Source: a virus. From it: DNA of 64,000 nt. Every line of letters starts with the position of its first letter. The first letter of the stretch is position 1. The DNA lies in IMG/VR virus record IMGVR_UViG_3300017989_000073, positions 1 to 64,000 of that record. The stretch is one strand, 5' to 3'. Both the position numbers and the translations under genes were made by a program. This document shows, piece by piece, positions 34,101-42,814 of the stretch. A model generated the notes under the pieces. The model worked only from the letters and a program-made list of their open reading frames with translations. It was not told the DNA's origin and did no database searches.

Positions 34101-34282
34101 TCCCACGTAGGCTTCGTGGCGGTATTTCTGAACAAGAATTGCTTAGAGGGAGTCGGGAGGCGGAGAAGCGAGCAGAGACAAAGCTTGATCGTATCCTACG
34201 GTCGAGCGATGCTCAGAGCCGTCGGCTCAAGGAAAGCGTGGCGCTGATTCGGGATGTAGCCTCTGCTGCTCGGGGGCGCTAA
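31184..34282 (+). CDS. Portal protein (T4 gp20-like) interrupted by an intein
   Basis: The precursor is 1032 residues; removing the 433-residue intein (residues 244-676) gives a 599-residue portal. Extein landmarks match T4 gp20: V-Y-G-Y / S-V-L-E-P-A-R at the junction, L-L-E-D-A-A-M-I-Y-R and R-A-P-E-R-F-A-F-Y-V-D-V-G-N-L-P, then D-D-V-E-Y-F-Q-T-K-M. The C-terminal 120 residues form a charged, Ala/Glu/Arg-rich coiled coil. The start is a GTG overlapping the previous stop. The portal ring is the DNA entry gate and tail attachment site. The intein must be excised for assembly. Confidence 0.94.
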   Translation: MGAVQNVIDRLRGAFVADKERGGQLLAKGSTSPTYPDSGYDLLQAYGYDALSDYLRLEHDLLSRYVDYEEMDDYPEIASAIDVYADDASQPDTQLQRTVWVSSPDKTLQGVLDDLFYKRLRLDEEIWEIVRSLVKYGNDFEELLVTDEGVVGLNFLPAPTVRRVEGPRGELYGFVQDFKGRFGYSPQGFQKILAQRTDAIRQAMQPGQARVPGNMLQRVNALEPWEVAHFRLRGKHRRSVYGYCERATSKVSTPFGVKEIQNLRPGDVVHVMDNSRMIGVKVLDVVRSGEKKVYSIKTRHRENFATAEHPVMVFSETDLLTYKPVSELCRGDRLVLPRPPEVDGVLTRTKSPEVFDRVRLTSEGVEAVARLREGERYFYRRTGLSDIDAGADVFCAGDRSVVRDVFDRMCGAVPELARPGAFVVHGRCRGNFVRCPEYVDEEFAWLFGLLLGDGWTSQGHDVGVAVSLDESLTENIRERFRVYGLEPKERYQRVVNEDTGEEVRVLRQLVVHSADFVDILRGLGFVNGSHDKRVPQWVFESSRDIREAFVAGFVAADGWEVEQAGCRAKRVELSNYDLVRDLKTLIDGLGWTCGNVCTRGARRGVVSTHPAMMGKVVDSGPGYIIHFHTTPLFDGPFKLEGVLSVTEQDTPPEPVYDIEVDHEAHNFVADGLVVHNSVLEPARWIWKRLMLLEDAAMIYRLQRAPERFAFYVDVGNLPPQEALAFVNRIRQQHKKKRFVNPSTGKLDLKFEPLSQDDDFWVPVRQGVEGTRIEVLGGPSWQHMDDVEYFQTKMFSALKVPKAYLAQDENTARAVLSSEDVRFARSVLRVQREIRNGLRKISRTHLAAINVNPYDHEYTIHMTVPSAIFELAQLEVRNARADLAARMKEHVSLRWVLENVYQLSEEDIRIIIQERSEDVIREGKAQAEVEKMSAQAQADVERASAAVGGGVESLGLPSGFRSGMRMLERKIDSLPRRLRGGISEQELLRGSREAEKRAETKLDRILRSSDAQSRRLKESVALIRDVASAARGR
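31913..33211 (+). mobile_element. Intein with LAGLIDADG homing endonuclease, in portal
   Basis: The 433-residue intein begins with Cys (residue 244) and ends in V-V-H-N, followed by Ser as the +1 residue: the canonical splice junctions. Block B is T-A-E-H-P-V-M-V (T-x-x-H) and block F is V-Y-D-I-E-V-D-H-E-A-H-N-F. Two LAGLIDADG-type helices, L-F-G-L-L-L-G-D-G and F-V-A-G-F-V-A-A-D-G, with their acidic residues, indicate an intact homing endonuclease. All splicing residues look present. The insertion lies at the conserved boundary before S-V-L-E-P-A-R. The region uses more T-ending codons than the flanks, suggesting separate origin. Confidence 0.93.
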
Positions 34283-34312
34283 CTGTTTGACAGATGGTCC
34301 AGGAAGCGGATA

Positions 34313-35215
34313 GTGTCGGCCAATATGATCGCTCGTTCTGAAAAACTCCTGCCGGGTAGCGAACTCCGGAGGCTACGGTCCGGGAGCTACGAGGAGAAGA
34401 TCGAGGAAGCGGCAGTGATCGTTCGGCTGTTGCTAGGTGAGACCCCCTTCCAGGTGGTGGCCACTCGGGAGGACGGGGCGATCGTTTATTCCGATGGTCG
34501 GTTTCTCCGGATGGTTTTGAGCGAGTCGGGACCCGTCCTACGGGATTTTGATGCCGAGGTGTTCACTCCAGGGAACGTGCGGAGTTTTGTGGAGCGCGAG
34601 GCGACGAGGGTAGTGGACTTGTTTTTGGGTGGTTCGGTGAAGCGAGCTGTAGGGCTGCTAGAAATGCTCGTTCCGCTGGCTGCGTTTCCGAATGACGACG
34701 TTTCTCGGGTCTCGGCAGTCGTTTTCTCTCCTCGCTTGTGGCGACGGGTGTTGGAGGCTCGCCGCGAATTCGTGGTTCGATTCTTGGCGGAGTCCTCGCT
34801 GGCTGGCGAAGGCGGCCAGTTGCACCCGAAGTTCGGGAAGTTGTATGATGAGTCGATCGCATTGCCTACGCAGCACGAGTGTGACTGCGACGAGGATCAA
34901 GTGATCGAGGATTTGCGGATCGTGCTCAACAGGCTGGGGAGTCTCCGGGACGAGGTTAGCGAGTCGCTGGAATCAGTGGCCGGGCTACTCTCGAACCCAG
35001 ATGACGAGGTAACGGCCATGTTCGCGCAGTTCGCTGGGGATTTGCTGAGCGACCTGCGTTCGCTACACGAGACGGCTTCCAAGGCTGCAGAGATGATGGA
35101 CGATGTCCGTTCTCGTGGTAAACTCTGCGACACAATCGTCGAGGGACTGCGTGACCGCGAGGTTGCGAGTCGCTTCGCCGTCGTGGTGGCCAATCGGATG
35201 ATTGAGGCCAACTAG
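34313..35215 (+). CDS. Hypothetical head-region protein, 300 aa
   Basis: The GTG at 34313 has AGGAAG upstream; an ATG at 34325 is the alternative. The product is helical and acidic in its second half, with a cluster H-E-C-D-C-D-E-D near 188-195. It sits between portal and the acidic protein at 35226 and overlaps neither by much. It may be a structural or prohead-core protein. No family recognised. Confidence 0.7.
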   Translation: MSANMIARSEKLLPGSELRRLRSGSYEEKIEEAAVIVRLLLGETPFQVVATREDGAIVYSDGRFLRMVLSESGPVLRDFDAEVFTPGNVRSFVEREATRVVDLFLGGSVKRAVGLLEMLVPLAAFPNDDVSRVSAVVFSPRLWRRVLEARREFVVRFLAESSLAGEGGQLHPKFGKLYDESIALPTQHECDCDEDQVIEDLRIVLNRLGSLRDEVSESLESVAGLLSNPDDEVTAMFAQFAGDLLSDLRSLHETASKAAEMMDDVRSRGKLCDTIVEGLRDREVASRFAVVVANRMIEAN

Positions 35216-35225
35216 GAGGAATGAG

Positions 35226-36131
35226 ATGAGTCTATTGAGACATCCGGTAGTGATTACTTCCGTGGAGGAGGATTTTCGACGGATCGGCCTCATCACGGAG
35301 GAGCACCGCGACGAGGAAGATGCTCAGGAGACAGAGGAGGAGGCTGAGGCTGAGTCCGAGCTGAGCACTGATGAGTCGGATGAGTCCGATGAGGCGGCCG
35401 AGTCGGCAGACGACGAGGTCGATGCCGACGCCGAAGGTGAGGACGAGGACACGGACGAGTCCGGTGTGACGGAGGCCTTGGCTTTCCACGCCGCCTTGAA
35501 GTCGAAGTGGGATGAGTGGGGCGAGGCCGGTGTCGAGACTGTCGATCTCAGTGACGACCAGATGGAGGAGCTGGAAGGCTTCGCAGAGTCCGTCATGGAG
35601 CTTTCCGGGGACGTTATCGGGGAGGGCCTCGATGACGACGAGGAGACTGACGCTGACGATGCGGAAGATGGGTCGGGGCAGGCACACCCGTACGAGTCCG
35701 TGGCTGAGGCCATGAGAGCGATCGAGTCTCTCCTTGACGAGGACGTGGGGGCTCCGCAGTCGATGGACGAGGCGGCACCGGCGTTCGCCAACCTGGCCCT
35801 CGTTGCCGAGAAGCTGTACGGGTTCTTCGAGGAGCTGGCCACGGTCGAAGATGATGTGGAGTACGCGGAGATCGCCGAGACCTACGAGGATATCGCCAAG
35901 TGCTCAGCGGAGATTGTGACTGTACTTCAGACCGAGGACCCGGACGCGATCAACCTCGATGCTGTGACTGAGATGCTCAATGAGTATCTAGGTACGGTCC
36001 TGAGCGGTCTGGAGACCTACGCCGTCATCCGCGAGGCGATGGATGACGACTCCGATGCTGATGCCGACGACTCTGAGGAAGGTGATTCGGACGAGGAGAT
36101 CGGCGAAGGCGAGAACGAGGGAAACGAATAG
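35226..36131 (+). CDS. Highly acidic protein, possible prohead core/scaffold component
   Basis: 301 residues from the ATG at 35226, which follows AGGAGGA; an overlapping ATG at 35221 is out of frame and hits a stop at once. Residues about 25-90 and the last 25 are runs of Asp, Glu and Ser. The body is helical. Its position between portal and protease matches T4 gp67/gp68-type core proteins, which are acidic and degraded by the protease. That role is an inference from charge and location. Confidence 0.72.
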   Translation: MSLLRHPVVITSVEEDFRRIGLITEEHRDEEDAQETEEEAEAESELSTDESDESDEAAESADDEVDADAEGEDEDTDESGVTEALAFHAALKSKWDEWGEAGVETVDLSDDQMEELEGFAESVMELSGDVIGEGLDDDEETDADDAEDGSGQAHPYESVAEAMRAIESLLDEDVGAPQSMDEAAPAFANLALVAEKLYGFFEELATVEDDVEYAEIAETYEDIAKCSAEIVTVLQTEDPDAINLDAVTEMLNEYLGTVLSGLETYAVIREAMDDDSDADADDSEEGDSDEEIGEGENEGNE

Positions 36132-36211
36132 AGCGGCGTCGGCCCCTTCCGCCAAAGAAGGGCGGATCGTGGAGGCGCCGCCGAACGGCGTATTCTTCGG
36201 GGAGAAAAGAA
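36132..36211. other. Short gap before a small head gene
   Basis: About 80 bp with GC-rich inverted segments (CGCCGCCGAACGGCG) but no poly-T tract and no recognised promoter. It supplies the GGAG ribosome binding site of the next small gene. Confidence 0.35.
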
Positions 36212-36364
36212 GTGGTCGGAGTGGAGAAGAGCCCAGTGAAGCGGAAGACACGTACTGTCGGTAGGGATGGTTCCGTGCTCGACCGTCCTGGGTTTGGGGG
36301 TGTGTTGGACACCATAACTGGCCGCACCCCGTTCCGATCCAACTTCCGGTGGAAGCGAGGATGA
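36212..36364 (+). CDS. Small basic head-region protein, 50 aa
   Basis: A 50-codon frame starts at GTG 36212 with GGAGAAAAG upstream and ends at TGA 36362-36364, 4 nt before the protease gene. The product is basic and Gly/Arg-rich (R-D-G-S-V-L-D-R-P-G-F-G-G, then F-R-S-N-F-R-W-K-R-G). The ordered sequence and fit into the gap support a real gene. It could be a short prohead-core or DNA-binding protein. No family recognised. Confidence 0.55.
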   Translation: MVGVEKSPVKRKTRTVGRDGSVLDRPGFGGVLDTITGRTPFRSNFRWKRG

Positions 36365-36368
36365 GGAC

Positions 36369-38033
36369 GTGAGTACTCCTGTCGACTCCCAGTCCCTGAA
36401 AAATCAGCTGATCGATGAGCAGGTTCAACACTGCAAACTCGAGCTGATTGAAGGGGAGGGCGAGAAGAAGGGCCGTGTGTACGCACGTGGCGAATTCGGC
36501 CACGCGGCGAAGCCAACTGCCAATGGCCGTTTTTATCGTCATCGCATTTGGGAGAGCAATATCTCCCGCCTCCAGGAGAACCTGCAAGCCAGAAAAGTGA
36601 TTGGAGAGTTAGACCATCCGACAGACGGTCGGACAGCTCTTCAGCGCGCTTCGCACGTAATCACTGATCTTCAGTTGAAGGGCGATCAGGTGATTGGTGA
36701 GGCGGAGATCTTGGATACGGCCAAGGGTCGTGATCTCAAAGCCATCTTGGCTGCCGGTGTTCCTGTCGGCATCAGCTCTCGAGGATTCGGGAGTACGAAG
36801 CCGGACGGGAAGGGTATTGAGGAAGTTCAGGACGACTACAAGCTCATCACCTTCGATTTCGTTGCCGAGCCTGCTGATCCGACGGCCTACCCTGAGGCGG
36901 TGTTCGAGAGTTCCGAGAGCGGTGCGGCCATGATGTTTGAGGGTGCGGATTTGGATGCTCAGGTTGAGCCGGCTTCCGAGGAAGAGGTAGAGGCCGCTTC
37001 GAGGGAGGAAGAGGAGGTCGAGGCATCGGAGGAGTCGGAAACATCTGACGCTCCTAACGTGTCGTCGGCTCCTCCTGGTGAGGCCGAGATGGCCCAGCGG
37101 TTTGCGGATCGCGTCCTTCAGGACATGAATGGCGACCCGGTCCCGGTCGAGCGTTTGCGTGAAGAGTTCGCATCCGTGCTCGTGGATCGCATTGCGGCAT
37201 TGCGCGCTGATGTTGAGCAGCAGGTGCGCACTGAGATGGCGACCGACCCTGCTGTGGCCGGGGCCAGGGCGGCCCTGGAGGAAGTGCAGCGTGCTTTGCT
37301 GCCCTTCGCTCTGACCGAGGATGCTACGGCCCTCGTTGCCGAGCGCGACGAGGAGATTACGCAGCTTCGTTCCCAGCTCGAAGAAGCCGAGGCTACGATC
37401 GAGCAGCAAGAGTCGCTGATCGGAACGTTGACCGAGGCGGCTCGGGAAGCAGGGTATAGGTATCACTTGGAGTGTTTGCTTCACGAGGACAACTCGGATG
37501 CTAGACGCATTCGAGGTATCGTTGGGGACGTTGCCCAATACGAAACTCCGGACGATCTTCGTGAAAGCGTTGAAGAGGCCATGCAGGAGCTGCGTACGGT
37601 TCGCCTCGAAGAGGAGCGGGTTCTTCGCGCTCAGACAGAAGAGGCGGATGCTCTCCGAGCCCGAAACCAGGAGTTGGCGGAGGGGTTGGAGAAGGCGCTC
37701 GTGGCCAACCGCGATCTCGCTGTAAGGGTCTACGCGAGTGAAAGGTTGCAAACTCATCCGTGGGGTGCGAAGATCCTTCGCATGCTGGAACGATCCGGGT
37801 TTCAGTCTCGGGAACACGTGGATGCGGTGATTGAGGAGTTCCGCGAGCCGACTCGAGATGTTGACGATCTGGAGAATGTTCGAGCCCGTGTCCGCGCGAA
37901 GCTTCAAGGCGGGTACGAGCATCTACAGGAAGACACAAAGGAGGTCAGGTCTCATCGAGGCAGGGCCGACAACTATAATGGGCTCGGAGTGTCTCTGTCC
38001 GATCTGAAGAACTTGTCGGGCATGAGGCGTTGA
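36369..38033 (+). CDS. Prohead protease fused to a scaffold-like domain
   Basis: 554 residues, GTG start with GAGGA upstream. Residues about 20-180 are a T4 gp21/U9-type serine protease: G-E-L-D-H-P (His about 83) and G-I-S-S-R-G-F-G-S (Ser about 137) provide the catalytic residues. After a Glu-rich linker (about 195-240) comes a long coiled coil (about 240-520) with Ala/Glu/Gln/Leu heptads, as in scaffolding proteins. A single polypeptide with both parts would be cut during maturation. The capsid gene follows after a structured leader. Confidence 0.88.
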   Translation: MSTPVDSQSLKNQLIDEQVQHCKLELIEGEGEKKGRVYARGEFGHAAKPTANGRFYRHRIWESNISRLQENLQARKVIGELDHPTDGRTALQRASHVITDLQLKGDQVIGEAEILDTAKGRDLKAILAAGVPVGISSRGFGSTKPDGKGIEEVQDDYKLITFDFVAEPADPTAYPEAVFESSESGAAMMFEGADLDAQVEPASEEEVEAASREEEEVEASEESETSDAPNVSSAPPGEAEMAQRFADRVLQDMNGDPVPVERLREEFASVLVDRIAALRADVEQQVRTEMATDPAVAGARAALEEVQRALLPFALTEDATALVAERDEEITQLRSQLEEAEATIEQQESLIGTLTEAAREAGYRYHLECLLHEDNSDARRIRGIVGDVAQYETPDDLRESVEEAMQELRTVRLEEERVLRAQTEEADALRARNQELAEGLEKALVANRDLAVRVYASERLQTHPWGAKILRMLERSGFQSREHVDAVIEEFREPTRDVDDLENVRARVRAKLQGGYEHLQEDTKEVRSHRGRADNYNGLGVSLSDLKNLSGMRR

Positions 38034-38040
38034 GTGGGAG

Positions 38041-38171
38041 ATTCTGGCGGGCAACGACGCTCCGCCGTGACAGAATGATCTAGCAGACCGGATACCCGAC
38101 CGGCAGAGGTTGACACCTCGCCTGTTGAACACAGGAACCCGTGAGAGCGGGACTCGGGGCGGAGGCAAACC
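38041..38171 (+). promoter_or_regulatory. Four-hairpin leader, copy 1, before the capsid gene
   Basis: Core at 38087-38152: hairpin 1 CCGG/CCGG, hairpin 2 GAGGT-TGAC-ACCTC (38106-38119), hairpin 3 CCTGT-TGAAC-ACAGG (38121-38135), linker A-A, hairpin 4 CCCGT-GAGA-GCGGG (38138-38151). GGAGG and the GTG start follow. The same order occurs before the sheath and tube genes. An extra hairpin, ATTCTG with CAGAAT (38041-38075), lies upstream. The element must be in the 5' untranslated RNA of the most abundant virion protein. Confidence 0.72.
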
Positions 38172-39662
38172 GTGGAAGCTCGACAGATGCTTCAAGAAGA
38201 AGGTCGTCAAACCATCGCCGACCAGAGCTACGTCGGGGCCTTGATTCGGAAGTGGGGAGACTTCCTGGAGGGCCTCGCCGACTATTCAGAGCAGGATCGG
38301 TACATCCTCGGGTGTACGGCCATGCTCATGGAGAACGAGTCCCTGTGGCTCCAGTCTCTCACGGAGGAGACAAGGACCGTCAACGTCGGCTCGTTCACCA
38401 AGTTCATTTTCCCGGTGTTGAGGAGAGTTTTCCCCAACCTGATCGCGAACGAGATCGTCAGCGTCCAGCCGATGACCGCTCCGATCGGCGCGGTTTTCTT
38501 CCTAGATTACGTGTACGGCTCCACCAAGGGCGGCACGACCGAGGGTGCGGTCTTCCCTCGGGATTTCGATCGGGACTACTCCAGTGAGTATGTCAACGGC
38601 GAACCGCTGGTCACGGGAGACAACGTCAACTACGGTGGTGCGGGCACCCCGCTCGATGCCGACCTCGCCTGGACGCCAGTTCGACCACTGGACGCGACTC
38701 GTGGGTTTTCGTGCATCGTTCGCGAGGTGTCTTCGGCTGGCGCGACCGTGCAGGAAGCCACCGACGACGGGTCCGGTGGTTTCACTGGTGCTGTCACTGC
38801 GGGCACGATCAATTACTCGAACGGTGCCATCACCGGCTTCCTGTTCACGAACCCGCCGGCCACCGGCAACCAGGTCAAGGCGTACTACTACTTCGACGGC
38901 GAGCTGAACACGAAGGTCCCCGAGGTCAAGCTCGACGTCAAGAAGTCCCCCGTGGAGGCCAAGCCGCGTCGGCTCAAGGCCCTGTGGTCGTCCGAGGCGG
39001 CGGAGGATCTCCGAGCTTTCCACGGCCTCGACGCCGAGACCGAGATCGTGTCGATCATCGCGCAGGAGATTGCGCTGGAAATCGACCGTGAGATCATTCA
39101 GGACCTGTTCCTGAACTCGACCGGGACGACTGGTACCTTCGATCGCATCCCTCCGGGTGGCATCTCCGAGATCGACCACTTGCGTGCCATGATCACGCAG
39201 ATCAGCACGGTCTCGAATCTCATCCACAAGAAGACGCTCCGCGCGCCTGCCAACTGGATCGTCACGAGCCCCGAGATTTCGGCGCTCTTGACCCAGCTGA
39301 CCACACACGGTGACTTCAAGCCGATCTGGTCGGGAGACATGAACCCGAACTCGCCCACCGACATCATGATGCGGCCCAGGACGAGCCACGGTCAGTTCTC
39401 CATCTACAAGACCGGAACGCTCATGAACAAGTGGACCGTTTACGAAGACCCCTTCTTCACGACCAACAAGATGATGATCGGGTTGAAGGGCGGCTCCTTC
39501 TTGGAGAGCGGCTTCGTTTGGGCTCCCTACGTGCCACTCCAGGTCACTCCGACCTTCCTCGATCCATCGGACTTCAGCTTCCGCAAGGGTCTCCGCACGC
39601 GGTACGCCAAGAAGCTGCTTCGGCCAGATTTTTATGGCCAGCTGACCGTGAATAACCTGTAA
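38172..39662 (+). CDS. Major capsid protein (T4 gp23-like)
   Basis: The product has 496 residues; GTG start with GGAGG 7-11 nt upstream. The sequence has an N-terminal helical arm (residues 1-60), a long beta-rich middle with Gly/Thr insertions (about 120-250) and a HK97-type core with K-K-S-P-V-E-A-K-P-R-R-L-K-A-L-W-S and D-R-E-I-I-Q-D-L. It follows protease and scaffold in the standard T4-like order. The first 40-60 residues may be removed by the protease. It assembles the icosahedral shell. Confidence 0.92.
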   Translation: MEARQMLQEEGRQTIADQSYVGALIRKWGDFLEGLADYSEQDRYILGCTAMLMENESLWLQSLTEETRTVNVGSFTKFIFPVLRRVFPNLIANEIVSVQPMTAPIGAVFFLDYVYGSTKGGTTEGAVFPRDFDRDYSSEYVNGEPLVTGDNVNYGGAGTPLDADLAWTPVRPLDATRGFSCIVREVSSAGATVQEATDDGSGGFTGAVTAGTINYSNGAITGFLFTNPPATGNQVKAYYYFDGELNTKVPEVKLDVKKSPVEAKPRRLKALWSSEAAEDLRAFHGLDAETEIVSIIAQEIALEIDREIIQDLFLNSTGTTGTFDRIPPGGISEIDHLRAMITQISTVSNLIHKKTLRAPANWIVTSPEISALLTQLTTHGDFKPIWSGDMNPNSPTDIMMRPRTSHGQFSIYKTGTLMNKWTVYEDPFFTTNKMMIGLKGGSFLESGFVWAPYVPLQVTPTFLDPSDFSFRKGLRTRYAKKLLRPDFYGQLTVNNL

Positions 39663-39670
39663 TAACAGGT
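39655..39670 (+). terminator. Hairpin at the end of the capsid gene
   Basis: ACCTGT-AATA-ACAGGT overlaps the stop codon. There is no poly-T tail, so it may act in mRNA processing or stability and not as a classical terminator. Confidence 0.35.
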
Positions 39671-39827
39671 ACTTCCACACACATCTGAAATTCCACCTAG
39701 ACTGCGCGAGCCTTGGCCACGATCTCGGGTGCTCCGTGCGCGTGCGAAAAGCCCGCCCGCTAAGGAGATGTGAGCGGCGCTGGTTGCAAGCTTCGTAGGG
39801 AGCAAACGGTTGTTTATTCTGGTAGAC

Positions 39828-39844
39828 TACGTCCATTGGACGCA
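39828..39844 (+). promoter_or_regulatory. Motif TACGTCCATTGGACGCA, second copy
   Basis: Sixteen of 17 bases match the copy at 9876-9892. Here CGTCC-ATT-GGACG forms a perfect 5-bp hairpin 10 nt before the ATG at 39855. The rest of the 39663-39827 gap holds no gene that I can support. Confidence 0.4.
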
Positions 39845-39854
39845 TTAGGGGACG

Positions 39855-40806
<952 letters not shown>

Positions 40807-40808
40807 CC

Positions 40809-40976
40809 ATGAAGTGCCCAAAGTGTGGAAATCCGGGAGTCCTGGTCGAGACGGTTGGCTCGAAGGGTGACAAGCGAGTTCGCTGCGCGAAGTGCGGTTT
40901 GGATGAGGTCAGGGATGGTCAGGGACGAAAACTGCTTCTCGACACTGTAGGTGGCGGCAACGTCCTGCTATCCTGA
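40809..40976 (+). CDS. Small zinc-ribbon protein, 55 aa
   Basis: A 55-codon frame from ATG 40809, after GAGGGG, to TGA 40974-40976. The product has C-P-K-C-G-N near the start and C-A-K-C-G-L near residue 30, a rubredoxin-type zinc ribbon, followed by a short charged tail. It fills the gap between two neck genes exactly. It may be a zinc-binding structural or chaperone protein. Confidence 0.7.
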   Translation: MKCPKCGNPGVLVETVGSKGDKRVRCAKCGLDEVRDGQGRKLLLDTVGGGNVLLS

Positions 40977-40991
40977 TCGTGGGAGGTGGTG

Positions 40992-41729
40992 ATGGCTCGC
41001 CCGCCTGGAAACAAGCTAATGGACCGGGAGGAGCTGTACGAGTGGATTCTCCGTCGACTCGGTGCGCCCTTCTGGGATATCGAACTCTGCCAAGAGCACG
41101 TCAAGGATGCTGTGGAGATGGCGGTTCGGTGGTTTGCTGCGAAGAAGGGTGTGTCCAAGTTCTTCGCCATTCAAACCCAATCCAGCGTTGTCGAGTACCA
41201 GCTGGACAGCGAGATCGATCGCGTTCTGGATGTGGCCTATGAGACACACAAACTGGACCTCTCGCTCATCTTTTCCCCTTTCACGCTGCTCGAAGAGAAA
41301 ATCCCCTACGACGTGTTCGCTTCCGGAGGCTCTGGCGGTCTCTATTCCAGCTACGTGCAGGCGCTTCAGTACATCGAGCAGGCGAAGCGGATCTTGAGCG
41401 CTGAGTTCGAGTGGTACGAGGTCAACGACAAGCTCTTCATCGCCCCGCCGCCTGTGGACTCCCGGAAGCTGATTGTCTGGGCGAAGATCAATTTCACGCA
41501 GATCGAGGAGCTGGAGGAGCGAGACCATGAGCTGGTCAAGAGGTACGCGCTAGCCAAGGCTCAGCAGGATTTAGGGTGGAGCCGCGGTAAGTACGGTGAG
41601 TACCCGAGTGCTCAGGGCACGACGACTCTGAATTGGGACCGACTGCTCGATGAAGCTAAGGAGGAGATCGAGCGTCTTGAGGAGGAGATCATGGGGGCCG
41701 GGTATCCGATGGGGCTGGTGTCCGGGTGA
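40992..41729 (+). CDS. Neck protein, T4 gp13-like, putative
   Basis: 245 residues from the ATG at 40992 with GGGAGG upstream; in-frame GTGs at 40986 and 40989 are less well placed. The N-terminus (L-Y-E-W-I-L-R-R-L-G-A-P-F-W-D-I-E-L) and the following acidic helix resemble T4-like neck/head-completion proteins that begin with an (I/V)-L-R-R-L-G-A-P motif. The body is beta-rich, the C-terminus a charged helix. It would close the portal after packaging and accept the tail. Confidence 0.68.
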   Translation: MARPPGNKLMDREELYEWILRRLGAPFWDIELCQEHVKDAVEMAVRWFAAKKGVSKFFAIQTQSSVVEYQLDSEIDRVLDVAYETHKLDLSLIFSPFTLLEEKIPYDVFASGGSGGLYSSYVQALQYIEQAKRILSAEFEWYEVNDKLFIAPPPVDSRKLIVWAKINFTQIEELEERDHELVKRYALAKAQQDLGWSRGKYGEYPSAQGTTTLNWDRLLDEAKEEIERLEEEIMGAGYPMGLVSG

Positions 41730-41745
41730 GTTCGAGGGGTAGGTA

Positions 41746-42330
41746 ATGGCCGTCACAAAGAAGTGCTCCGGGGTCGTCAGTTGTGAGTTTGCTACGCTGA
41801 AGAAGAGAGGTCCTCAGAAGTGCGGGCCATTCGCGCTCGACGGCCGGGACGCTACGATGTTTGATCACTTCGCGCAGGAGCATACGCAGGCTTCTGGCAC
41901 GGACATTCTGCTCTGGCACCAGAATTTGGAACAGACGGTTCGTGATCCCCTTTACGACGAGCCGATCGATCGGGTTTGGCTTGGTCCTTACAAGTTCAAG
42001 GGGTACGTGGCGTACATCCCAGGCTCTCCCCAGATGCGGGAGGAGGGTATGACCGTCCGTTGGGAGGGTAGTATCTGGGTCGCGCGCAAGGAGCTAGAGG
42101 ACACCGGTACCCCGGCTCCGCTGGAAGGGGACGTCATCAAATACTGGGACAACAAGTTCTTTGCGGAGCACGGGGTCAACGCAGAGCATGGGGTCCACGG
42201 CGGGTATTTCTTTGACGTTATCAATGTGGACGACGATGGGCACGTTCAGGACTCGGATCACTTTGTTGGGCTGACGATCAACATCATCCGCCGTACGGAG
42301 TTTACGCCGGAGCGCCGCCTGGACGGCTGA
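41746..42330 (+). CDS. Virion connector protein, putative
   Basis: The product has 194 residues with two N-terminal cysteines (C-S-G-V-V-S-C) and a third at 26. The centre (D-P-L-Y-D-E-P, then G-P-Y-K-F-K-G-Y-V) resembles other head-tail joining proteins of large myophages. H-G-V-N-A-E-H-G-V-H-G-G is a short internal repeat near 141-151. The place in the gene order fits a gp14-type neck protein. The call is by position and partial resemblance. Confidence 0.62.
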   Translation: MAVTKKCSGVVSCEFATLKKRGPQKCGPFALDGRDATMFDHFAQEHTQASGTDILLWHQNLEQTVRDPLYDEPIDRVWLGPYKFKGYVAYIPGSPQMREEGMTVRWEGSIWVARKELEDTGTPAPLEGDVIKYWDNKFFAEHGVNAEHGVHGGYFFDVINVDDDGHVQDSDHFVGLTINIIRRTEFTPERRLDG

Positions 42331-42343
42331 CGAGGGTGCGTTT

Positions 42344-42814
42344 ATGGACATGGTGAGGGTAGGGCAGGCCATTGCGAGCGGTGTGTCGATTGTGTGTGCG
42401 ACATGCAGGCGGTACTGGGCGGGACGAGAGCGCGGGCTTCCCGGGTCAAAGTGTACGGCAGCGAAGCCGTGTGGCTCTCCGTTCGCTGCGCTTACATTTC
42501 CAGAATACGACGGCCCGATTCGAGATTTCACTCAGTGGTGTTTCGTGTGTGGGGCTCGGGCCACCAAAGGTGTGAGAGTTCGGGAGGAGCCGCGTGTTAT
42601 CGGGATGTGCGACGAGCACGTCAAGATGCTCGGAGAGGTCGAGCCAGTGGGTCTTTCTCTCAATGGTGAGAGCGTGGCTGATCTCATCGATCGGAAGTTG
42701 GGGCGCCTGTCTCAGAGGCAATTTTTCGGCCCGAAGAAGCCCTCCTTGGTGGATGTGATGGTCGAGACTGAGATGGAGTGGGCCGAGGATGCGGCCAAGC
42801 GGGGCCGTACGTGA
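42344..42814 (+). CDS. Cysteine-rich hypothetical protein, 156 aa
   Basis: The product has seven cysteines in the first 90 residues, including C-A-T-C, C-x5-C and C-F-V-C, with M-C-D-E-H later, suggesting one or two zinc sites. The C-terminus is a charged helix. It overlaps the next gene by 4 nt. It may be a virion or chaperone component; no family was recognised. Confidence 0.65.
   Translation: MDMVRVGQAIASGVSIVCATCRRYWAGRERGLPGSKCTAAKPCGSPFAALTFPEYDGPIRDFTQWCFVCGARATKGVRVREEPRVIGMCDEHVKMLGEVEPVGLSLNGESVADLIDRKLGRLSQRQFFGPKKPSLVDVMVETEMEWAEDAAKRGRT

Noticed and set aside
34287-34320. TTGACA as a promoter for the gene at 34313
   Set aside because: The matching -10 position falls on or after the start codon.
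36043-36264. Small + frame across the end of the acidic protein gene
   Set aside because: It overlaps the acidic gene in another frame and lacks a binding site; the 50-codon frame at 36212 fits the gap better.
39762-39773. AAGGAG followed by ATG TGA, a start-stop
   Set aside because: One codon only, and the putative binding site touches the ATG; no supporting conservation can be judged.
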